Counted from the stretch's first letter, positions 10,358 to 23,584 are shown. The stretch is 64,000 bases of DNA from Costus lasius (GCA_027563935.2 JANVAS020000231.1:17688001-17752000), one strand, 5' to 3'. Program-made: numbers and translations. Notes: generated from the sequence alone by a model not told the origin.

Positions 10358-11301
10358 CTTTCTGTGGATAACTTTTCTTTACTTGTGCTGAAGAGTCGCC
10401 TCCAGGGTCCGAAATTCCACGGGCTGAGATCGTGATCAAATGGTGCCCAGAGGAACTTTCTGTGCAGAACGGGACTCGCAACATAGAATGCAGCTGCTGA
10501 AACCTTGGTTCAGCCCCATCACTGGGTTGACTGTGGAACATTCTGTAGGGAAGGACTTTAAGAGCATGGAGACAGCAGGAGTAGATGAAAATGCCATGGG
10601 TGAGACCGGCATTGATGGATCAGCCATGGAACACTCTGTGGATTGGGAGTCCGGGAAGCAAAATTAGCTCCAGAAGTCACGGGTGTGACTATCATCGTCG
10701 GGTCGACTGTGAAATTCCAGAAATGACGCGATTGGCCACCAATTGCACCCAAATCATCCCTGAGTAATCATAAACACACAATTAGGCTCCACAAAGTAAT
10801 TAAAATAGAGCAAAGACAAATACCGTCATAATACCATCCCAATACCATCAAAGAACAATGCTAAGTGTAAATATCATGGAACAAACCAGCTAAAGCATTG
10901 GCAAAGTAAACACATAGCTAAATAAACTTCATGAAGTGAGTAAAAGTAGGCAAGTGGTCGACAGGTCAACATACAGAAAGAGTAAGCAGGTGATCTAGAA
11001 ATCGAAATACCATCATAATCAAGCCCCTCAAAATAATCAAAGGACAGTAAAAACCAGCAAGTGGTCAACAGCATCAAAATACCAGCTAAATACTATCTCG
11101 GTACCATAAGTGAAGATACCATGCAGTAGGCTACCTGAAGGATTAGTAGAGCAGACACTTAGTCGGATAAACAACACAAGAAGAGTAGAAGTAAGCTAAC
11201 AATCAACAAAATCTAGATAGAGTAGAATTAAGTAGGGGATCTATAAGTCAAAACATCATCACAGCTCAACAAATGAAAATACCATTAAGCAATTGATAGG
11301 G
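10358..11301. other. Unassigned sequence between two elements
   Basis: The first ~400 bp are GC-balanced and unlike the flanking LTRs. An open frame at 10440-10667 (+, 75 codons) is acidic and Ser/Gly-rich with no recognisable domain; an overlapping minus frame is equally unconvincing. The remaining ~550 bp are A-rich with imperfect repeats of the type AATACCATC and AAGTGGTC. I see no LTR, PBS, PPT or transposase signature. It could be host flanking DNA, an old element fragment, or sequence captured by a transposon. Confidence 0.4.
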
Positions 11302-12972
11302 TGATGTAGGGGAGAATCACAATCATGCAAACGACGATTTTCGAAAGTAGTTTTTTTTGTAGTATCATAAACTAGAGAAAAACCGACTTTAACTAACGAG
11401 ATTGAAAATACTGTTTTTGTATTTTAGATAGAAAACCCGAAAGTTAACTACTTGCAAGAAGGAAAATGACAATAATTTTAAAGAAGACTTACAGTGCGGC
11501 CCTTGAGAATAGAAGGACCGTCCTTCCCGTTCTTCACCGGTCCTACTCTGATGGAAGGTGCAGGTTACACACAGGGCATTTCAGCAACCCCACACAGGCG
11601 TGGGTGAGTTATAAAGCAGGAATAAAATATAACAACACTTAAGTCAAGAGGGAGGCTAATCCTCCAAATTCTCTTGCTAACAAACAAGGGACTATCTAAA
11701 AGGGGGAAGATCAAGAGAGTAGGATGCGCCAACTTCCTTGCGCCAAGTCCTACAAGATCAAGAAGTGTGTAGTAAGATGTTCTTAAGAGGTGAAAAGAAA
11801 AGACACAAGAAGATAGGGCACTTAACTTAGATAGTTGCCTTGAGGGAGACCAAAGATGCATCCATGTTCTTGCGCCAATCTCAAGCTCTTTCCTCTTTGA
11901 TGTTGTGGCCTTGAAGATGGAGAAGCTCTCGGCCTTGCTTTGATGAATGGATGGCGAGGAGAAGAGGAGGGGAGGCTCGGCTCTTGATGGAAGAAAGGGG
12001 AAGATGGAGAGGCTTGGGCGACACAAGCACCCAAAGGAGAAGAAGTAGGCGACACAAGCACCCTAGGCGACACAAGCACCTTTCTTTGGCTAGGAAACTA
12101 GTCAACAATATATTTCAACAATGCTATGCACATGATGCGATGGGATACATTTATAGGCAGCCTAGGGATGAGGATAAGGTGAGGGCAAGGTGGTCATTGG
12201 CCCCTTGCGCCCCTTACATTCTTGGAGAAATTTTGAAAATGAAGGAAGGCATTAAGTGGGCTGATTCTTGTTGCCTTCTTTGGATGGCTGAATTGGCAAG
12301 TTTTTGAATTCGAAATTTGCTATCTTCCTTGAAGGTGTTGGCGCATATGAGATGGAGTTTGAAATTCAAAATCCTTCCTTGTTGTCTTGGGCGGCAATGA
12401 GGAGAAGGAAAGAAGCCTTCCCCTAATTGTGGATCTTGATGGTGCAACTCCTCTAATTGTGGATCTTGATGGGGCGCCCCCTTGATTGGTGGATCTAGAT
12501 GATGCTTCCTTGAATTGTGGATCTAGATGAGGCACCATTAATTCCATGAGGTGGAGGTGAGGCGCAATTGATGAGGTGGCTTCTCTTCAATTGGAAGGGA
12601 ATGATTGAAGTGGAGCTTGATGTTGAGTTGAGTTGGAAGTCTCTCTTTGAACTACTTTGAAGTGAACCTTCCAAAATGGGAGCTAACTTCTTGGAGTGTG
12701 GTGAGCTAGCTGATTTGTATCCCTTGAGCTGAATATTAATGTATCCAAACTACATGCACTAACCTACCATGATGTTACAATGCACAACCTACCAACAACA
12801 TTTGTAAAAGTAAACTACATGGTAGACTTTTGGGTGGAACTAACCTATCATGCCATGCAATGCAAATAAGGAAAGTACTAAAAAGGAAAGTGGACTCTAA
12901 GTGAAGCCATACCTGATGGGCTTCCTCCGAGCCCTAGTGGATCTTCTAAGAGCTGTGTTTGGCCCTCCATCA
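11302..12972 (-). repeat. Element E 3' LTR (1671 bp)
   Basis: The left end TGATGTAGGGG matches exactly the sequence that abuts the E primer site at 38063. The right end is set at 12972 because CATCA there mirrors the TGATG at the other end and is followed by the pyrimidine run TTTCTCCCC (a minus-strand PPT). The first 430 bp align almost base for base with 38063-38495. The last 76 bp (12897-12972) are also coding, on the minus strand. Confidence 0.82.
12148..12157 (-). promoter_or_regulatory. TATA box in E LTR
   Basis: The minus strand reads CTATAAATGT here, about 820 bp into the LTR in the direction of transcription. It is the only good TATA box in the LTR and would place the transcript start near 12120. 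Promoter role inferred from sequence only. Confidence 0.45.
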
Positions 12973-15803
12973 TTTCTCCCCGGGTTGGAAAAATTCTCCT
13001 CAGGAGAATTATCCTTGAATCCTTGGAGCAAATCTGGAGCAGCCAGGGCTAGCTCTGCCTCGGGGAGCCAGGCCTCCTCACCATTAGAAAACTTAACGCG
13101 GTAAAACAGTTGTACCTCGTCAGGGGTGAGTCGGGTCTGATCCTCAAGGATATCCACTATCTCTGGATCGAAGGGGGCCTCTGGTTCTTTGAGTGAGAGA
13201 GGCTCCTTGTAAGCAGTGAGATCCTCCACGTTGACTGTGGTGGGGATCCCCAAGTCTGGAGGCAGATCAAGCACGTATGCGTTGTTGTTGATCTTGCCTA
13301 CTATGGTGAAGGGTCCCAAACCCTTTGCGTCCAGCTTGCGTCCGTGTCATTGGATACGCTCCTCGCGGACTCGCAGAATCACCTGATCACCTACATTGAA
13401 TAACCTTTCTCGGCGTTTCTTGTTAGCAGCTTCGCAATATGAAACAGTAGAGTCTAGAATTTTTCTAAGGATCTCATGGTGCATTTGGGAAATATTGAAA
13501 GCATAATCACGAGCTGATAAAGAAGGTTTTAAATGCTTGGGTATGGCAATCAGATCAATGGGTTTCTTAGGCTGATACCCTAAGTTGGCCTGAAAGGGGG
13601 ACAGACCTGTAGTCCTATTTACAACACTATTGTAGGAGAACTCGGCGGTGGGCAAAAGTTTGTCCCAAGTGCCGGGGTGTTCACCTACAAGGCTTCTAAG
13701 GATGTTCCCCAGTGATCGGTTGACCACCTCAGTCTGACCATCCGTTTGGGGATGATAGGCTGTGGAGAACTTCAGTTTGGTACCTAGTAAGGTCCACAAG
13801 GTCTTCCAAAAATAACTAACAAACTGGGTGTCCCTATCAGAAACTATGGTAAGGGGGGTACCATGTAGCCTAACAACCTCCTTAAAGAATAACTTGGCTA
13901 TGTGAGAGGCATCAGAGGTTTTATAGCATGGAATGAAATGGGCCATCTTAGTGAATCTATCTACTACTACAAAGATGGAGTCATGTTTGCTAGATGTTCT
14001 GGGCAGCCCTAGGATGAAATCCATGCTCAAGTCTTGCCATGGAGCTTGAGGAATGGGTAGCGGGGTGTAAAGGCCAGCACTCTGCTTATGGGTCTTAGTT
14101 ACTTGGCATGTTCTACAGTGGCTAACCACCTTAGCAACATCCCTGTTGAGGTTCGGCCAATAAAACCTCTCCTCAACCAAGGCTTGGGTTTTATCCCGAC
14201 CATGGTGACCTGCAGACCCTCCTCCGTGTAATTCCCAAATGAGGAACTCTCGGATTGAGGTCTTAGGGATACAAAGTATAGGTCCAAGAAATAAGAACCC
14301 ATCCCTAAGGGTGTACAAAGGATGACTTATGGGGTCAACACTAAGTTCAGCATGTATAGAAGCAAAGTCAGGACAATTAATATAAGCAGTTTTCATACTT
14401 TCAAAGCCAGTAACTTGAACATGTAATTGCTGCATAAGTAAAGTAACTCTACTCAAAGCATCAGCTACTTTGTTTTCTTTTCCTGACTTGTGTTTTAAGA
14501 CAAAGGTGTACTGCTGGATATACTCTACCCACTTGGCATGTCTAAAGTTCAATTTCTTTTGCGCACTAAGGTAGGACAAAGCCTGATGATCACTATTAAG
14601 GATAAACTCATTATGAATCAGGTAATGTCTCCAATATCTAAGAGATTGAACTACAGCATAAAACTCCTTGTCATAAGTTGAGTATTTCTGTTTTGCCTCA
14701 TTGAGTTTTTCACTGAAAAAGGCAACAGGGTGACCTTCTTGACTGAGGGTCCCTCCTATGCCAATCCCAGAGGCATCACAGTCAACCTCAAAGACTTTGC
14801 TGAAGTCAGGGAGTCTGAGGACTGGGGCTGTGGTCATTCTAGTTTTGAGTTCACTAAAGGCTCGGCTAGCAGGTTTAGTCCAAGTAAAATCTCCTAGTTT
14901 CAAGCAACTAGTAATAGGGGCAACAATAATACTGAAGTTTCTAATAAACCTTCGGTAGAAGGTAGCTAAGCCATGGAAGCTCCTAACTTCAGTTAGAGTT
15001 TTGGGTTCTGGCCAATATAGGATAGCTTGGACCTTAGAGGGGTCAGCTTGAAGGCCCTGCTCAGACACTATGAACCCCAGAAAGACAACACTGCTAGAGA
15101 GGAAAGAACATTTCTTCAAGTTAATGTAAAGCTTCTCTTTCCTAAGTAGGTCAAGGGTTCTTCTGAGATGGTCTAGGTGAGCTTCCTTAGTTTTGCTAAA
15201 GATTAAGATGTCATCAAAATAAACAACTAGGAATCGACCTATATACGGTTTCAAGACCTGTGTCATCAGCCTCATAAAAGTGGAAGGGGCGTTAGTTAAG
15301 CCAAAGGGTATCACTAACCACTCATATAAACCATCTTTCGTTTTGAAAGCGGTTTTCCATTCATCTCCTTCTCTAACTCTAACTTGATGGTATCCACTCC
15401 TAAGATCAAGTTTGGTGAACCATCTAGACCCAACTAGCATGTCTAACATATCATCTAACCTAGGAATAGGGAACCTATACTTCACAGTTATTTTGTTTAT
15501 GGCACAGCAGTCTATGCACATGCGCCAGCTGCCATCCTTCTTGGGGGTCAAGAGGGCTGGAACAGCACATGGGCTAAGGCTTTCCCTAATGTAACCCTTG
15601 GCTAACAAGTCATCTACTTGTCTTTTAAGTTCGGTGTGCTCAGTAGGGTTCATCCTATAATGAGGGAGGTTGGGTAAGGTGGATCCAGGGACAAGGTCTA
15701 TAACATGTTGGATATCCTTAAGTGGGGGTAGGCCATTGGGTAAGTCTTCTGGGATAAGCTCACGATAGTCTTCTAGGATGTTCTCTACCTCAGGAGGGGT
15801 TTT
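12897..15803 (-). pseudogene. pol: Element E pol: RT, RNase H, integrase and C-terminal tail
   Basis: The minus-strand frame continues from the linker beyond insertion B. RT comes first (Tyr-Phe-Asp-Asp motif near 15220), then RNase H (VDCDASGIG start, DALSRV end), integrase HHCC and DDE core (DGQTEVVNRS around the Glu), then the SH3-like GPFTIVGKI segment. One internal stop, TGA at 13347-13349 (probably from CGA), splits the frame just before that segment. The final ~25 codons lie inside the LTR and encode a basic tail with Arg-Arg-Ser-Thr-Arg-Ala-Arg-Arg, resembling the CR-type tail that CRM elements use for centromeric targeting. No classical chromodomain is present. Non-functional as it stands because of the stop and the B insertion. 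Confidence 0.88.
12973..12981 (-). promoter_or_regulatory. Polypurine tract of E, inside the coding frame
   Basis: The minus strand reads GGGGAGAAA immediately before the LTR start TGATGGAGG. It is translated as part of the integrase tail, so the same bases serve as a plus-strand primer and as codons. Confidence 0.65.
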
Positions 15804-18800
15804 TGTAAGATCCAAGGATCTTAAGTCCTGGTAAGCATTATTTTTGAATTAAATAAAATTATTGACTGTGATATTTTTCTATGTATTGGTTGTTAATAGT
15901 TATTTAACTAGATATTTTTGGTTGTTAATTTATTGTAAATTAATTAGGGATTATTTGTTTGATTATTGGCTGTTAATTTATGATAAATTATTATTGGCTG
16001 TTCATGATAAATTAATTAGGATTTATGGGTTGTAATTGTAAGTTAATTAATTAGAGCTTGTAAGTTAATTAATTAGACCCTATTGGTTAATTAAACCCTT
16101 ATTGGATGTTAATTAGACCTTATTGGATTTTCGTTAAGTTAATGGTTGAATTAATGGGTTTAAACTAATTGGGTTTTAAAATTCAAATTATTAATTAAAT
16201 GGATTAAACCCGAATTGAATTAATGGGTTAATGGGTTAAGAGTTAAAAACCGAAATTTAAGTAGGTAATTTCGGTTAGGGTAGAGTGTTGGCGATTTTTT
16301 GGCTTGAAAGAAACCTTGGGCGACGGCTTGAAGAACTTGGCGACTTCTTGAAGAACTTAGGCGATTCTTGGAGGCTTAGAGGTGAAATATCTTCCTTCTC
16401 TCTTGGAGTCTTTGGTGTTGGAGGTGTTTCCTTCCTTTGGTGGCGATTCTTGGTAGAACTTCAAGCCTTAGACGAATTATTTTGGAGAGTTTTTCACCTT
16501 GTGTTCTCGGTTAAGAGGTGAGTGGAATGTCTTATTTGATCTATTAGTTTGGTTGTGTTTGTGACTTGATACAATTGAATTATTGGAATTTTTATCATGT
16601 TAAAACCGAAACTCAAGATGTATTTTTCATGTAAACCAAATTCAAGATGTTTCTTCATGTGAACCGAATCTTTGATAATTATTCATGATAATCCGAAATC
16701 TTGATATTATTTATGAAGACCAAATTCTTGATAATATGCATGAAAACCGAAATTTTGATGATTTTCTTTATGAAATCCGAAAGTTGGTAATATGAAATTT
16801 AAGGTATTAAATTATGGAAATTCGGAAGTTTTAGATCAATGGTTTGAGCATGAAATTCATGTTAATTCAAGGTGTAAAATTTAATAGATAGTATGTTATG
16901 TTAACCGTGGTTTATATGTAGAGATTTGTAAAATAGTTGGTATGAATACATGTTTTAATTTTTGTTAATTTTATGGATAGTTTGTATGACTACATGTTTT
17001 AGTTTTATGTTAATTTTTATGGATGCTTGTTAACTGCATTATTGAGAAATTGTTTGAGAAATTTGGATGATAACCTAGTAAGGTTTGACTGAACTAATCA
17101 GCATGAAACCTAAGGACCACACTACATTATATGATTGTTAATATTATGTAATTATGTGATTTTTAAATATTAGGTGTTTATGTGATTTTTGGAATATTAT
17201 GTTGTTATGTAAATTGTGAACATTATGTGGTTATGAGATTTTTGAAAATTATGTGATTATGAGAATTTTGAATATTATGTGTTATGTGTTGGTTAGGACT
17301 ATGGCTAAGTGTAACAGTGTACTCATAGGATAGTCCTTATGTGATATGTGAAGGGTTTGAATTTCAGCCCTGTATTTGATATGTGAGGGGGCTGATGTTC
17401 GGCCTGCCTATTATGATTTTTGTGATGGGGGTTGATGTTCAGCCTGCCCGATATGATTTTTGTGATGACTATCCTAGAGTCTAGTTGACACTTAGGAGTC
17501 CACCTTTGTGAAATATGAAATAAGATATGTCTGTTGTCCAGTAGGAACCTTTTGGGAGAACGGGTTTTGACGCAAAGTGCCATGTCTTGGTCGGACAGGG
17601 GCCACCTCTTGATGTCATTACTCTTTTATGTGATGGGGTGATATAAGACGCAAAGTGCCATGTCTTGATCAGACAGGGGCCACCTCTTGATGTCATCACT
17701 CTCATTTTGTGATGTTGGGTGTCGTAGAGCAAAGTGCCACGTCATGACCTGACGGGGGCCACCTCTTGAATCTACACACAATCCATCGATGTGTTATGGG
17801 GTGAGAGAGCAAAGTGCCACGTCGTGACCTGGCGGGGGCCACCTCTTGATTCTACTCACTATCCATGTTTATGTGTTGCACGAGATTTTGCAGCTCCCAG
17901 TGCTTTGGCCAAGCCGGGTTAGACCATATTGGTCACTACTGAATATGCTGGACAACTAGGTTAATTAAGTATGGTGTGTTTAGTTGGTTTAGAATATATG
18001 TGTTTAATTGGGTTAGAGTAAAACTCTAGAACCTGAATTTGTTATATGTTAGTGTGTACATTTAATTGTCTATATGACTTCTGTTTCTTTATTTTGTTAT
18101 ATGTTGACATAATGTTCTGCTAAATATTTTTAAAAATAATCTGCCTATATTTTTGAATGTATGTTATGGATGGTCGATTTAGACTATCCACTCACTGGGC
18201 TGTGTAGCTCACCCCTCACTATTTTCAGGCATAGAGCAGGGGCGCATGTCTTGAGTGCATTGGCGTGGATAATTATGCTGTTTGCTGTTTTAAGAATTTT
18301 TATGCTTAATTCTTGGGGCCGGTTGTGGCCTTAACATAAACTATATGAACTATGTGAATCATGAGACTATGTGAACTATGTGAAGTATGTTGCCAGTTAT
18401 GGCAGTCTTATGAGTTTGATTTTTGTGTCACCGCGGGCTTCAGCCTGGATTCGGTGTTTGGTATGAGTTTATAAAATCGATTTTGTGATTTTGTTTTGAA
18501 TTTCGGCTTGTTGTATATTCTGTGCAATCGGTTTTGATATACCCTGTAACTTGCATATGTCTAGTGCAAGTATTGCCTGGTGGCAGGTACCTTTATGGAT
18601 TTTATGAATTTGAATCGGTTTTGATATAACTATTGCCTTGCATATGTCTAGTCCAAGGATTGCGTGGTGGCAGGTACCCTTATGAGATTTGAGTTTTGTG
18701 AATTTGTGTGTATGGATTTATGGAAATTTTTCAGATCGTGTTTTCTTGAACTCGGTTTTACCTAGCATATGATCGATCTTATATGAAACATCCTGTATCA

Positions 18801-18848
18801 TTTGTGAATTGTGCCATTAGTTTGGGGTTAAGAATGTGGGATGTTACA
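15804..18848 (+). repeat. Element B 5' LTR (3045 bp)
   Basis: Starts TGTAAGATCC and ends GGGATGTTACA. AT-rich with many TTAATTAA-like words in the first 450 bp. Contains a four-copy tandem repeat (17572-17887) and a duplicated ~88-bp unit beginning TTGCATATGTCTAGT at 18550 and 18638. Short minus-strand frames here come from the repeats and are not genes. Confidence 0.95.
17572..17887 (+). repeat. Four-copy ~79-bp tandem repeat in B 5' LTR
   Basis: Units begin GCAAAGTGCCAYGTC at 17572, 17650, 17729 and 17809, each followed by GGGGCCACCTCTTGA. The same array is at 25382-25697 in the 3' LTR and, reversed, in element D. LTR tandem repeats often act as enhancer modules; that role is not shown here. 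Confidence 0.85.
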
Positions 18849-18851
18849 GAA

Positions 18852-18863
18852 TGGTATCAGAGC
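18852..18863 (+). promoter_or_regulatory. Primer binding site of B (initiator-Met tRNA)
   Basis: TGGTATCAGAGC, three bases after the 5' LTR, is complementary to the 3' end of plant initiator-Met tRNA. It primes minus-strand synthesis. Confidence 0.93.
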
Positions 18864-18991
18864 GGTTGGCTAGTTAAAACTTAGTTTGGGGGAAAACATG
18901 TTTGTGTATTGCTAGACACCTAATAGGTTTATGATTGTTTTCCTGACTATGATATGTGTGTGACTATGATATGCGTGTGTAGGCATTTAAG

Positions 18992-21900
18992 ATGGTGCGA
19001 ACCAGAGGAAATGCTAGTGATGAGGGAGAGCAGACCCCGAACCTCACGAGAACTATTGAGGCTCTGACTGGCATGGTTCAGCAACAAGGTGCTATGATAG
19101 AGAGGCAAGCTCAGATGCTGCAGCAGCAGCAGACTCAGCACCAAGAAGCACAACAGCAGCTTTTGCAGCAGCTGACTCGAGAGAGACCCCAGACTACTAC
19201 TCGAGCGGTGGGGGATGACTCTCAGGAGGGCGCTCATAGGCGCTATGCTTCACTTGTGAGTGAATTCCAGAAACTGGGTCCTAGTTCTTTTTATGGGGGC
19301 TCAGAATCATGTAATGCCGAGAACTGGCAGTTGTGCTTGGAAAAGATTTTCCAAGTCATGCGCTGCTCAGATAAGGATAAGTTATGTCTGGCCACCTATA
19401 TGATGCGTAGTGACGCAGATGAGTGGTGGAAAGGCGTAGTGAGACTTGCCGAAGAAAGACATGAGACTGTAGATTGGCCTTACTTCTTGTCTCGATTTAA
19501 CGAGAAGTACTTCCCAGATAGCTTGGTTGAGGACCGAGAGGTGGAATTTATTCATCTGGAGCAGGGTGATATGACAGTGGACCAGTATGAATTACAGTTC
19601 ACGAAATTGGGAAAGTATGCTCCTCACCTGATAAACACTGAAAAGAGGAGAGCTACCAAGTTTCTCAGAGGTCTCAGATGGGACATTAGAGAGCAGGTTG
19701 GTGCTCAACACTTGGAGACCTATGTTGAAACTGTTGGGCGAGCGCGCACCATTGAGAGGTATATATCTGAGAGGAGTTCTCATGTTGCCGTGACAGTAGT
19801 TCCTGCAGCTGAGGCGGCGGTTCCTCAGCATGGCAGTGGCGGCAAGGGTAAGAAGTACCCTAGGCATAAAGATTATAAGAAGAGCAGGTATAAGCCTTAC
19901 TCCTACAAGGCACCGCAGCAGTCCAGGGATGCACCGCAGCAGTTCAGGGATGCCAGGGATGCAAGAAACGGTATCACTTGTAGTCATTGTGGGCTCAAGG
20001 GACATCTAGTGAAAGACTGCCATAGGAAGAATGGTGTATGCTTCAGGTGTAAGAAACCAGGGCACATGGCTAAGGACTGCAGAGAACCTGAGATGCAACC
20101 TAGAGGCGCAGATAAGCCTACAGTCCAGACTAGAGTGTATGCTGTGGCTGAGAAGGATACACGAGCTTCCCGATCCGTCGTGGAAGGTACTTTATTCGTA
20201 TTTGATCAGTTAGCCCGCATATTATTTGACCCTGGTGCAAATTTATCTTTTGTATCTGTTAAGTTTGCTGCATGTTTACCTGTGTTACCTAAGGTGATGA
20301 ATTATGCTGTGTCTGTGAGTACTCCCTTAGGAAAATCGTTATCTACAGATACTGTGTGTGCTGATTGTGTGGTACATGTAGAGGGTTATGAGTTTCTAGT
20401 GGATTTAATCCTCCTAGACATGCAAGACTATGATGTCATTCTAGGAATGGATTGGTTGTCTTCCCATCATGCCTCTGTGGATTGCTTTGAGAAAGTAATC
20501 ACTTTGAATTTGTTAGATGGGAATCGACTTTTTGTGAGAGGTCTAGTGTCAGACCAAGGACCGCATGTGATATCTTTCCTGCAGGCCAGGAAATTACTGG
20601 CTAGTGGATGCAAGGGTTATCTTGCGCATGTTAAGGTGCAGGATGATTCTACTTCTGATTTGACTCAGATGGCGGTGGTGAAAGAATTTCCTGATGTGTT
20701 CTCTGAAGAATTTTCAGGCTTGCCACCAATTAGAGAAGTGGAGTTCGGCATTGAGTTGGCGCCAGGTACGGCACCTATCTCCAGAGCTCCTTATCGTATG
20801 GCTACTTCAGAGTTGGCCGAGCTTAAGAAACAACTAGAGGAATTGTTAGAGAAAGGATATATTCGGCCTAGTGCTTCTCCTTGGGGAGCGCCAGTGTTAT
20901 TTGTGAAGAAAAAAGATGGAACCCTGAGGATGTGTATAGACTACAGGCAGCTTAACCAAGTGACTATCAAGAATAAGTATCCTCTTCCCAGAATTGATGA
21001 TCTATTTGATCAATTACAGGGAGCGACAGTGTTCTCTAAGATTGATCTGAGATCAGGGTATTATCAGCTTAGGGTCAAGGATGAGGATATATTTAAGACT
21101 GCTTTCAAGACCAGGTATGGGCATTTCGAATTTTTAGTTATGCCTTTTGGACTGACGAATGCACCTGCTGTCTTCATGGATTTGATGAACAGGGTATTCC
21201 ATGAGTTGCTTGACTCTTGTGTGGTGGTCTTTATAGACGATATATTGGTGTACTCTCAGACTACCTCAGATCATGTCAGTGATTTGCGCAGAGTATTGGA
21301 GATCTTGAGGAAGAACCGATTATATGCCAAGGCTAGTAAGTGTGAATTCTGGCTGGAAAAGATTAGTTTCCTTGGGCATGTGATTTCTGGTCAGGGGGTG
21401 TCTGTGGATCCAGTTAAAGTGCAAGCCATTCTTAATTGGGGAAGACCGACTAGTGCTACTGAGATCAGGAGTTTCCTGGGTTTAGCAGGTTACTACCGGA
21501 GATTTGTTGAGGAATTCTCCAAGTTGGCGGGTCCTCTAACTAAATTGACCAGAAAGGAGGCCAAGTTTATTTGGGATGATAAGTGTGAAGAGAGTTTTCA
21601 AGAGCTGAAAAGGAGATTGACTAGTACACCGATCCTCATTATACCTAGTGATGGGGAAAGGTTTACTGTTTATACAGATGCTTCTGGCAAAGGGTTGGGT
21701 TGTGTCTTGATGCAGAAAGGTTCTGTAGTAGCCTATGCTTCGAGACAACTGAAGGAGTATGAATTGAACTACCCTACTCATGATTTAGAGTTGGCGGCCG
21801 TAGTCTTTGCTTTGAAGATATGGCGTCACTATTTGTTGGGTCAGGAGTTTGATCTGTTCACTGATCACCAGAGTCTCAAGTATATCTTCACTCAGAAGGA

Positions 21901-23584
21901 CTTGAACATGAGACAGAGAAGATGGATGGAGTTGATCAAAGACTATGACTTCTCCATTCAGTATCAGGCTGGAAAGGCCAATGTGGTGGCGGATGCTCTG
22001 AGCAGACATCCAGTTACTTCAGTAGCTGCTTTACGAGTCAGTGAGTGGCGGTTACTGCAGGAGTTCAGCGATCTCAGGATCAGTGTTACTCCTAGAGTTC
22101 AGTCGGGTTATGTGGCTTTTCTCAGAGTACAGTCTGCTTTGTTGCAGAAGATCAGAGATCAGCAGTCTGTGGATCCGAGATTAGTTCAGATCAGGGTTAG
22201 TCTGGTTGACGGCGCAGTTCAGGATTTTAGCCTGTCTGATGATGGTATTCTTTGGTTTCGTGGAAGGGTATGTGTCCCTGAGGAACCAAGCTTGAGGAAA
22301 GAAATATTGGAGGACAGCCATAACTCCAAATATTCTCTACATCCTGGTGTGACTAAGATGTATCAGGACCTCAAGAAAAGTTTTTGGTGGCCGGGTATGA
22401 AGAAAGAAGTGTTTGATTTTGTCTATAGGTGTTTAACCTGTCAGACTGTGAAGGCTGAACACCAGAAGCCTGGTGGTTTGTTGCAGCCTCTTCCTATTCC
22501 TAAGTGGAAGTGGGAATGTATCAATATGGATTTTGTATGTGGTTTGCCCAGAACCAGATTGGGTCATGATGCTATTTGGGTGATTGTTGATAGACTCACT
22601 AAATCAGCCCATTTTCTTCCGATTAAGATGACTTATTCTCTAGAGAGACTGGCTAGATTATATATTGATGAGATAGTCAGACTGCATGGAGTGCCTGTTG
22701 ATATCGTGTCTGACAGGGACTCTCGATTTCTGTCCAGATTTTGGAAGAGCTTACAGGAAGGTTTGGGTACTAAGTTGAGTTTTAGTACAGCATATCATCC
22801 TCAGTCTGATGGCCAGACGGAGCGTACTATACAGACTCTAGAAGATCTGTTGAGAGCCTATGTGGTTGATTGGAGTTCTGAGTGGAACCGGGATCTATCT
22901 TTGATAGAGTTTACTTATAATAATAGCTTCCACTCCAGTATTCAGATGGCTCCTTATGAGGCTTTGTATGGGAGAAGGTGTAGGACTCCCTTGTGTTGGG
23001 AGGAAACTGGTGACAGAATGATTTTGAGATCTGATGCAGTACAGGAGACTACTGATAAGGTCAGAGAGATCCGGGATAAACTGAAAATTGCTCGGGACAG
23101 ACAGAAGAGTTATGCTGATGACCGTCGTCGTTCCTTGGAGTTTATGGTAGGGGATCATGTGTTCTTGAAGGTGTCACCTACTAAGGGTGTTATGAGGTTT
23201 GGCAAAAAGGGCAAGTTGAGCCCTAGGTTTGTAGGCCCTTTTGATATTATTGAGAGAGTTGGTCCAGTGGCTTACCGATTGGCTTTACCTCCTGCTATGG
23301 ATCATGTGCATAATGTATTCCATGTCTCTACTTTGAGGAAATATCATCCTGATCCATCTCATGTGTTGGAGTTGGAACCTCTTCAGATTCAGAGTGATTT
23401 GACTTTTGAGGAAAGACCTCTCCGGATTGTGGATAGAAAAGATAAAGTCCTGAGAAACAAGACTATACCTTTGGTAAAGGTTATCTGGGGAAATCAGGCT
23501 GTTGAGGAGGCGACTTGGGAGACTGAAGCTGATATGAGGAAATTTTATGCTTACCTCTTTGATGATATGGATGCTGAGCTTTAG
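18992..23584 (+). CDS. gag-pol: Gypsy B gag-pol polyprotein with chromodomain, intact (1530 aa)
   Basis: A single uninterrupted frame starting at the first ATG, 128 bp after the PBS. Gag has a Gln-rich coiled-coil-like stretch at about residues 28-60 and two CX2CX4HX4C knuckles at 330-343 and 350-363. The protease carries Asp-Pro-Gly with catalytic Asp413. RT has the Ile-Asp-Asp pair at 749-750; RNase H follows and ends near the ALSRHP motif. The integrase has an HHCC zinc finger and a catalytic triad Asp1180, Asp1241, Glu1277, with the canonical 35-residue gap between the last two. The C-terminus (about 1465-1525) is a chromodomain ([14 protein letters not shown]), which in chromoviruses directs integration to marked chromatin. 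The protein would form particles in the cytoplasm, copy the RNA and integrate it. No lesion seen, so potentially functional. Confidence 0.96.
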   Translation: MVRTRGNASDEGEQTPNLTRTIEALTGMVQQQGAMIERQAQMLQQQQTQHQEAQQQLLQQLTRERPQTTTRAVGDDSQEGAHRRYASLVSEFQKLGPSSFYGGSESCNAENWQLCLEKIFQVMRCSDKDKLCLATYMMRSDADEWWKGVVRLAEERHETVDWPYFLSRFNEKYFPDSLVEDREVEFIHLEQGDMTVDQYELQFTKLGKYAPHLINTEKRRATKFLRGLRWDIREQVGAQHLETYVETVGRARTIERYISERSSHVAVTVVPAAEAAVPQHGSGGKGKKYPRHKDYKKSRYKPYSYKAPQQSRDAPQQFRDARDARNGITCSHCGLKGHLVKDCHRKNGVCFRCKKPGHMAKDCREPEMQPRGADKPTVQTRVYAVAEKDTRASRSVVEGTLFVFDQLARILFDPGANLSFVSVKFAACLPVLPKVMNYAVSVSTPLGKSLSTDTVCADCVVHVEGYEFLVDLILLDMQDYDVILGMDWLSSHHASVDCFEKVITLNLLDGNRLFVRGLVSDQGPHVISFLQARKLLASGCKGYLAHVKVQDDSTSDLTQMAVVKEFPDVFSEEFSGLPPIREVEFGIELAPGTAPISRAPYRMATSELAELKKQLEELLEKGYIRPSASPWGAPVLFVKKKDGTLRMCIDYRQLNQVTIKNKYPLPRIDDLFDQLQGATVFSKIDLRSGYYQLRVKDEDIFKTAFKTRYGHFEFLVMPFGLTNAPAVFMDLMNRVFHELLDSCVVVFIDDILVYSQTTSDHVSDLRRVLEILRKNRLYAKASKCEFWLEKISFLGHVISGQGVSVDPVKVQAILNWGRPTSATEIRSFLGLAGYYRRFVEEFSKLAGPLTKLTRKEAKFIWDDKCEESFQELKRRLTSTPILIIPSDGERFTVYTDASGKGLGCVLMQKGSVVAYASRQLKEYELNYPTHDLELAAVVFALKIWRHYLLGQEFDLFTDHQSLKYIFTQKDLNMRQRRWMELIKDYDFSIQYQAGKANVVADALSRHPVTSVAALRVSEWRLLQEFSDLRISVTPRVQSGYVAFLRVQSALLQKIRDQQSVDPRLVQIRVSLVDGAVQDFSLSDDGILWFRGRVCVPEEPSLRKEILEDSHNSKYSLHPGVTKMYQDLKKSFWWPGMKKEVFDFVYRCLTCQTVKAEHQKPGGLLQPLPIPKWKWECINMDFVCGLPRTRLGHDAIWVIVDRLTKSAHFLPIKMTYSLERLARLYIDEIVRLHGVPVDIVSDRDSRFLSRFWKSLQEGLGTKLSFSTAYHPQSDGQTERTIQTLEDLLRAYVVDWSSEWNRDLSLIEFTYNNSFHSSIQMAPYEALYGRRCRTPLCWEETGDRMILRSDAVQETTDKVREIRDKLKIARDRQKSYADDRRRSLEFMVGDHVFLKVSPTKGVMRFGKKGKLSPRFVGPFDIIERVGPVAYRLALPPAMDHVHNVFHVSTLRKYHPDPSHVLELEPLQIQSDLTFEERPLRIVDRKDKVLRNKTIPLVKVIWGNQAVEEATWETEADMRKFYAYLFDDMDAEL

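Noticed and set aside
10440..10667. 75-codon plus frame in the unassigned stretch
   Set aside because: Too short and without domain, homolog or promoter evidence; kept only as part of the unassigned region.
17323..17732. Minus-strand frames of 83-86 codons in B LTRs
   Set aside because: Generated by the four-copy tandem repeat; repeats do not make a plausible protein.
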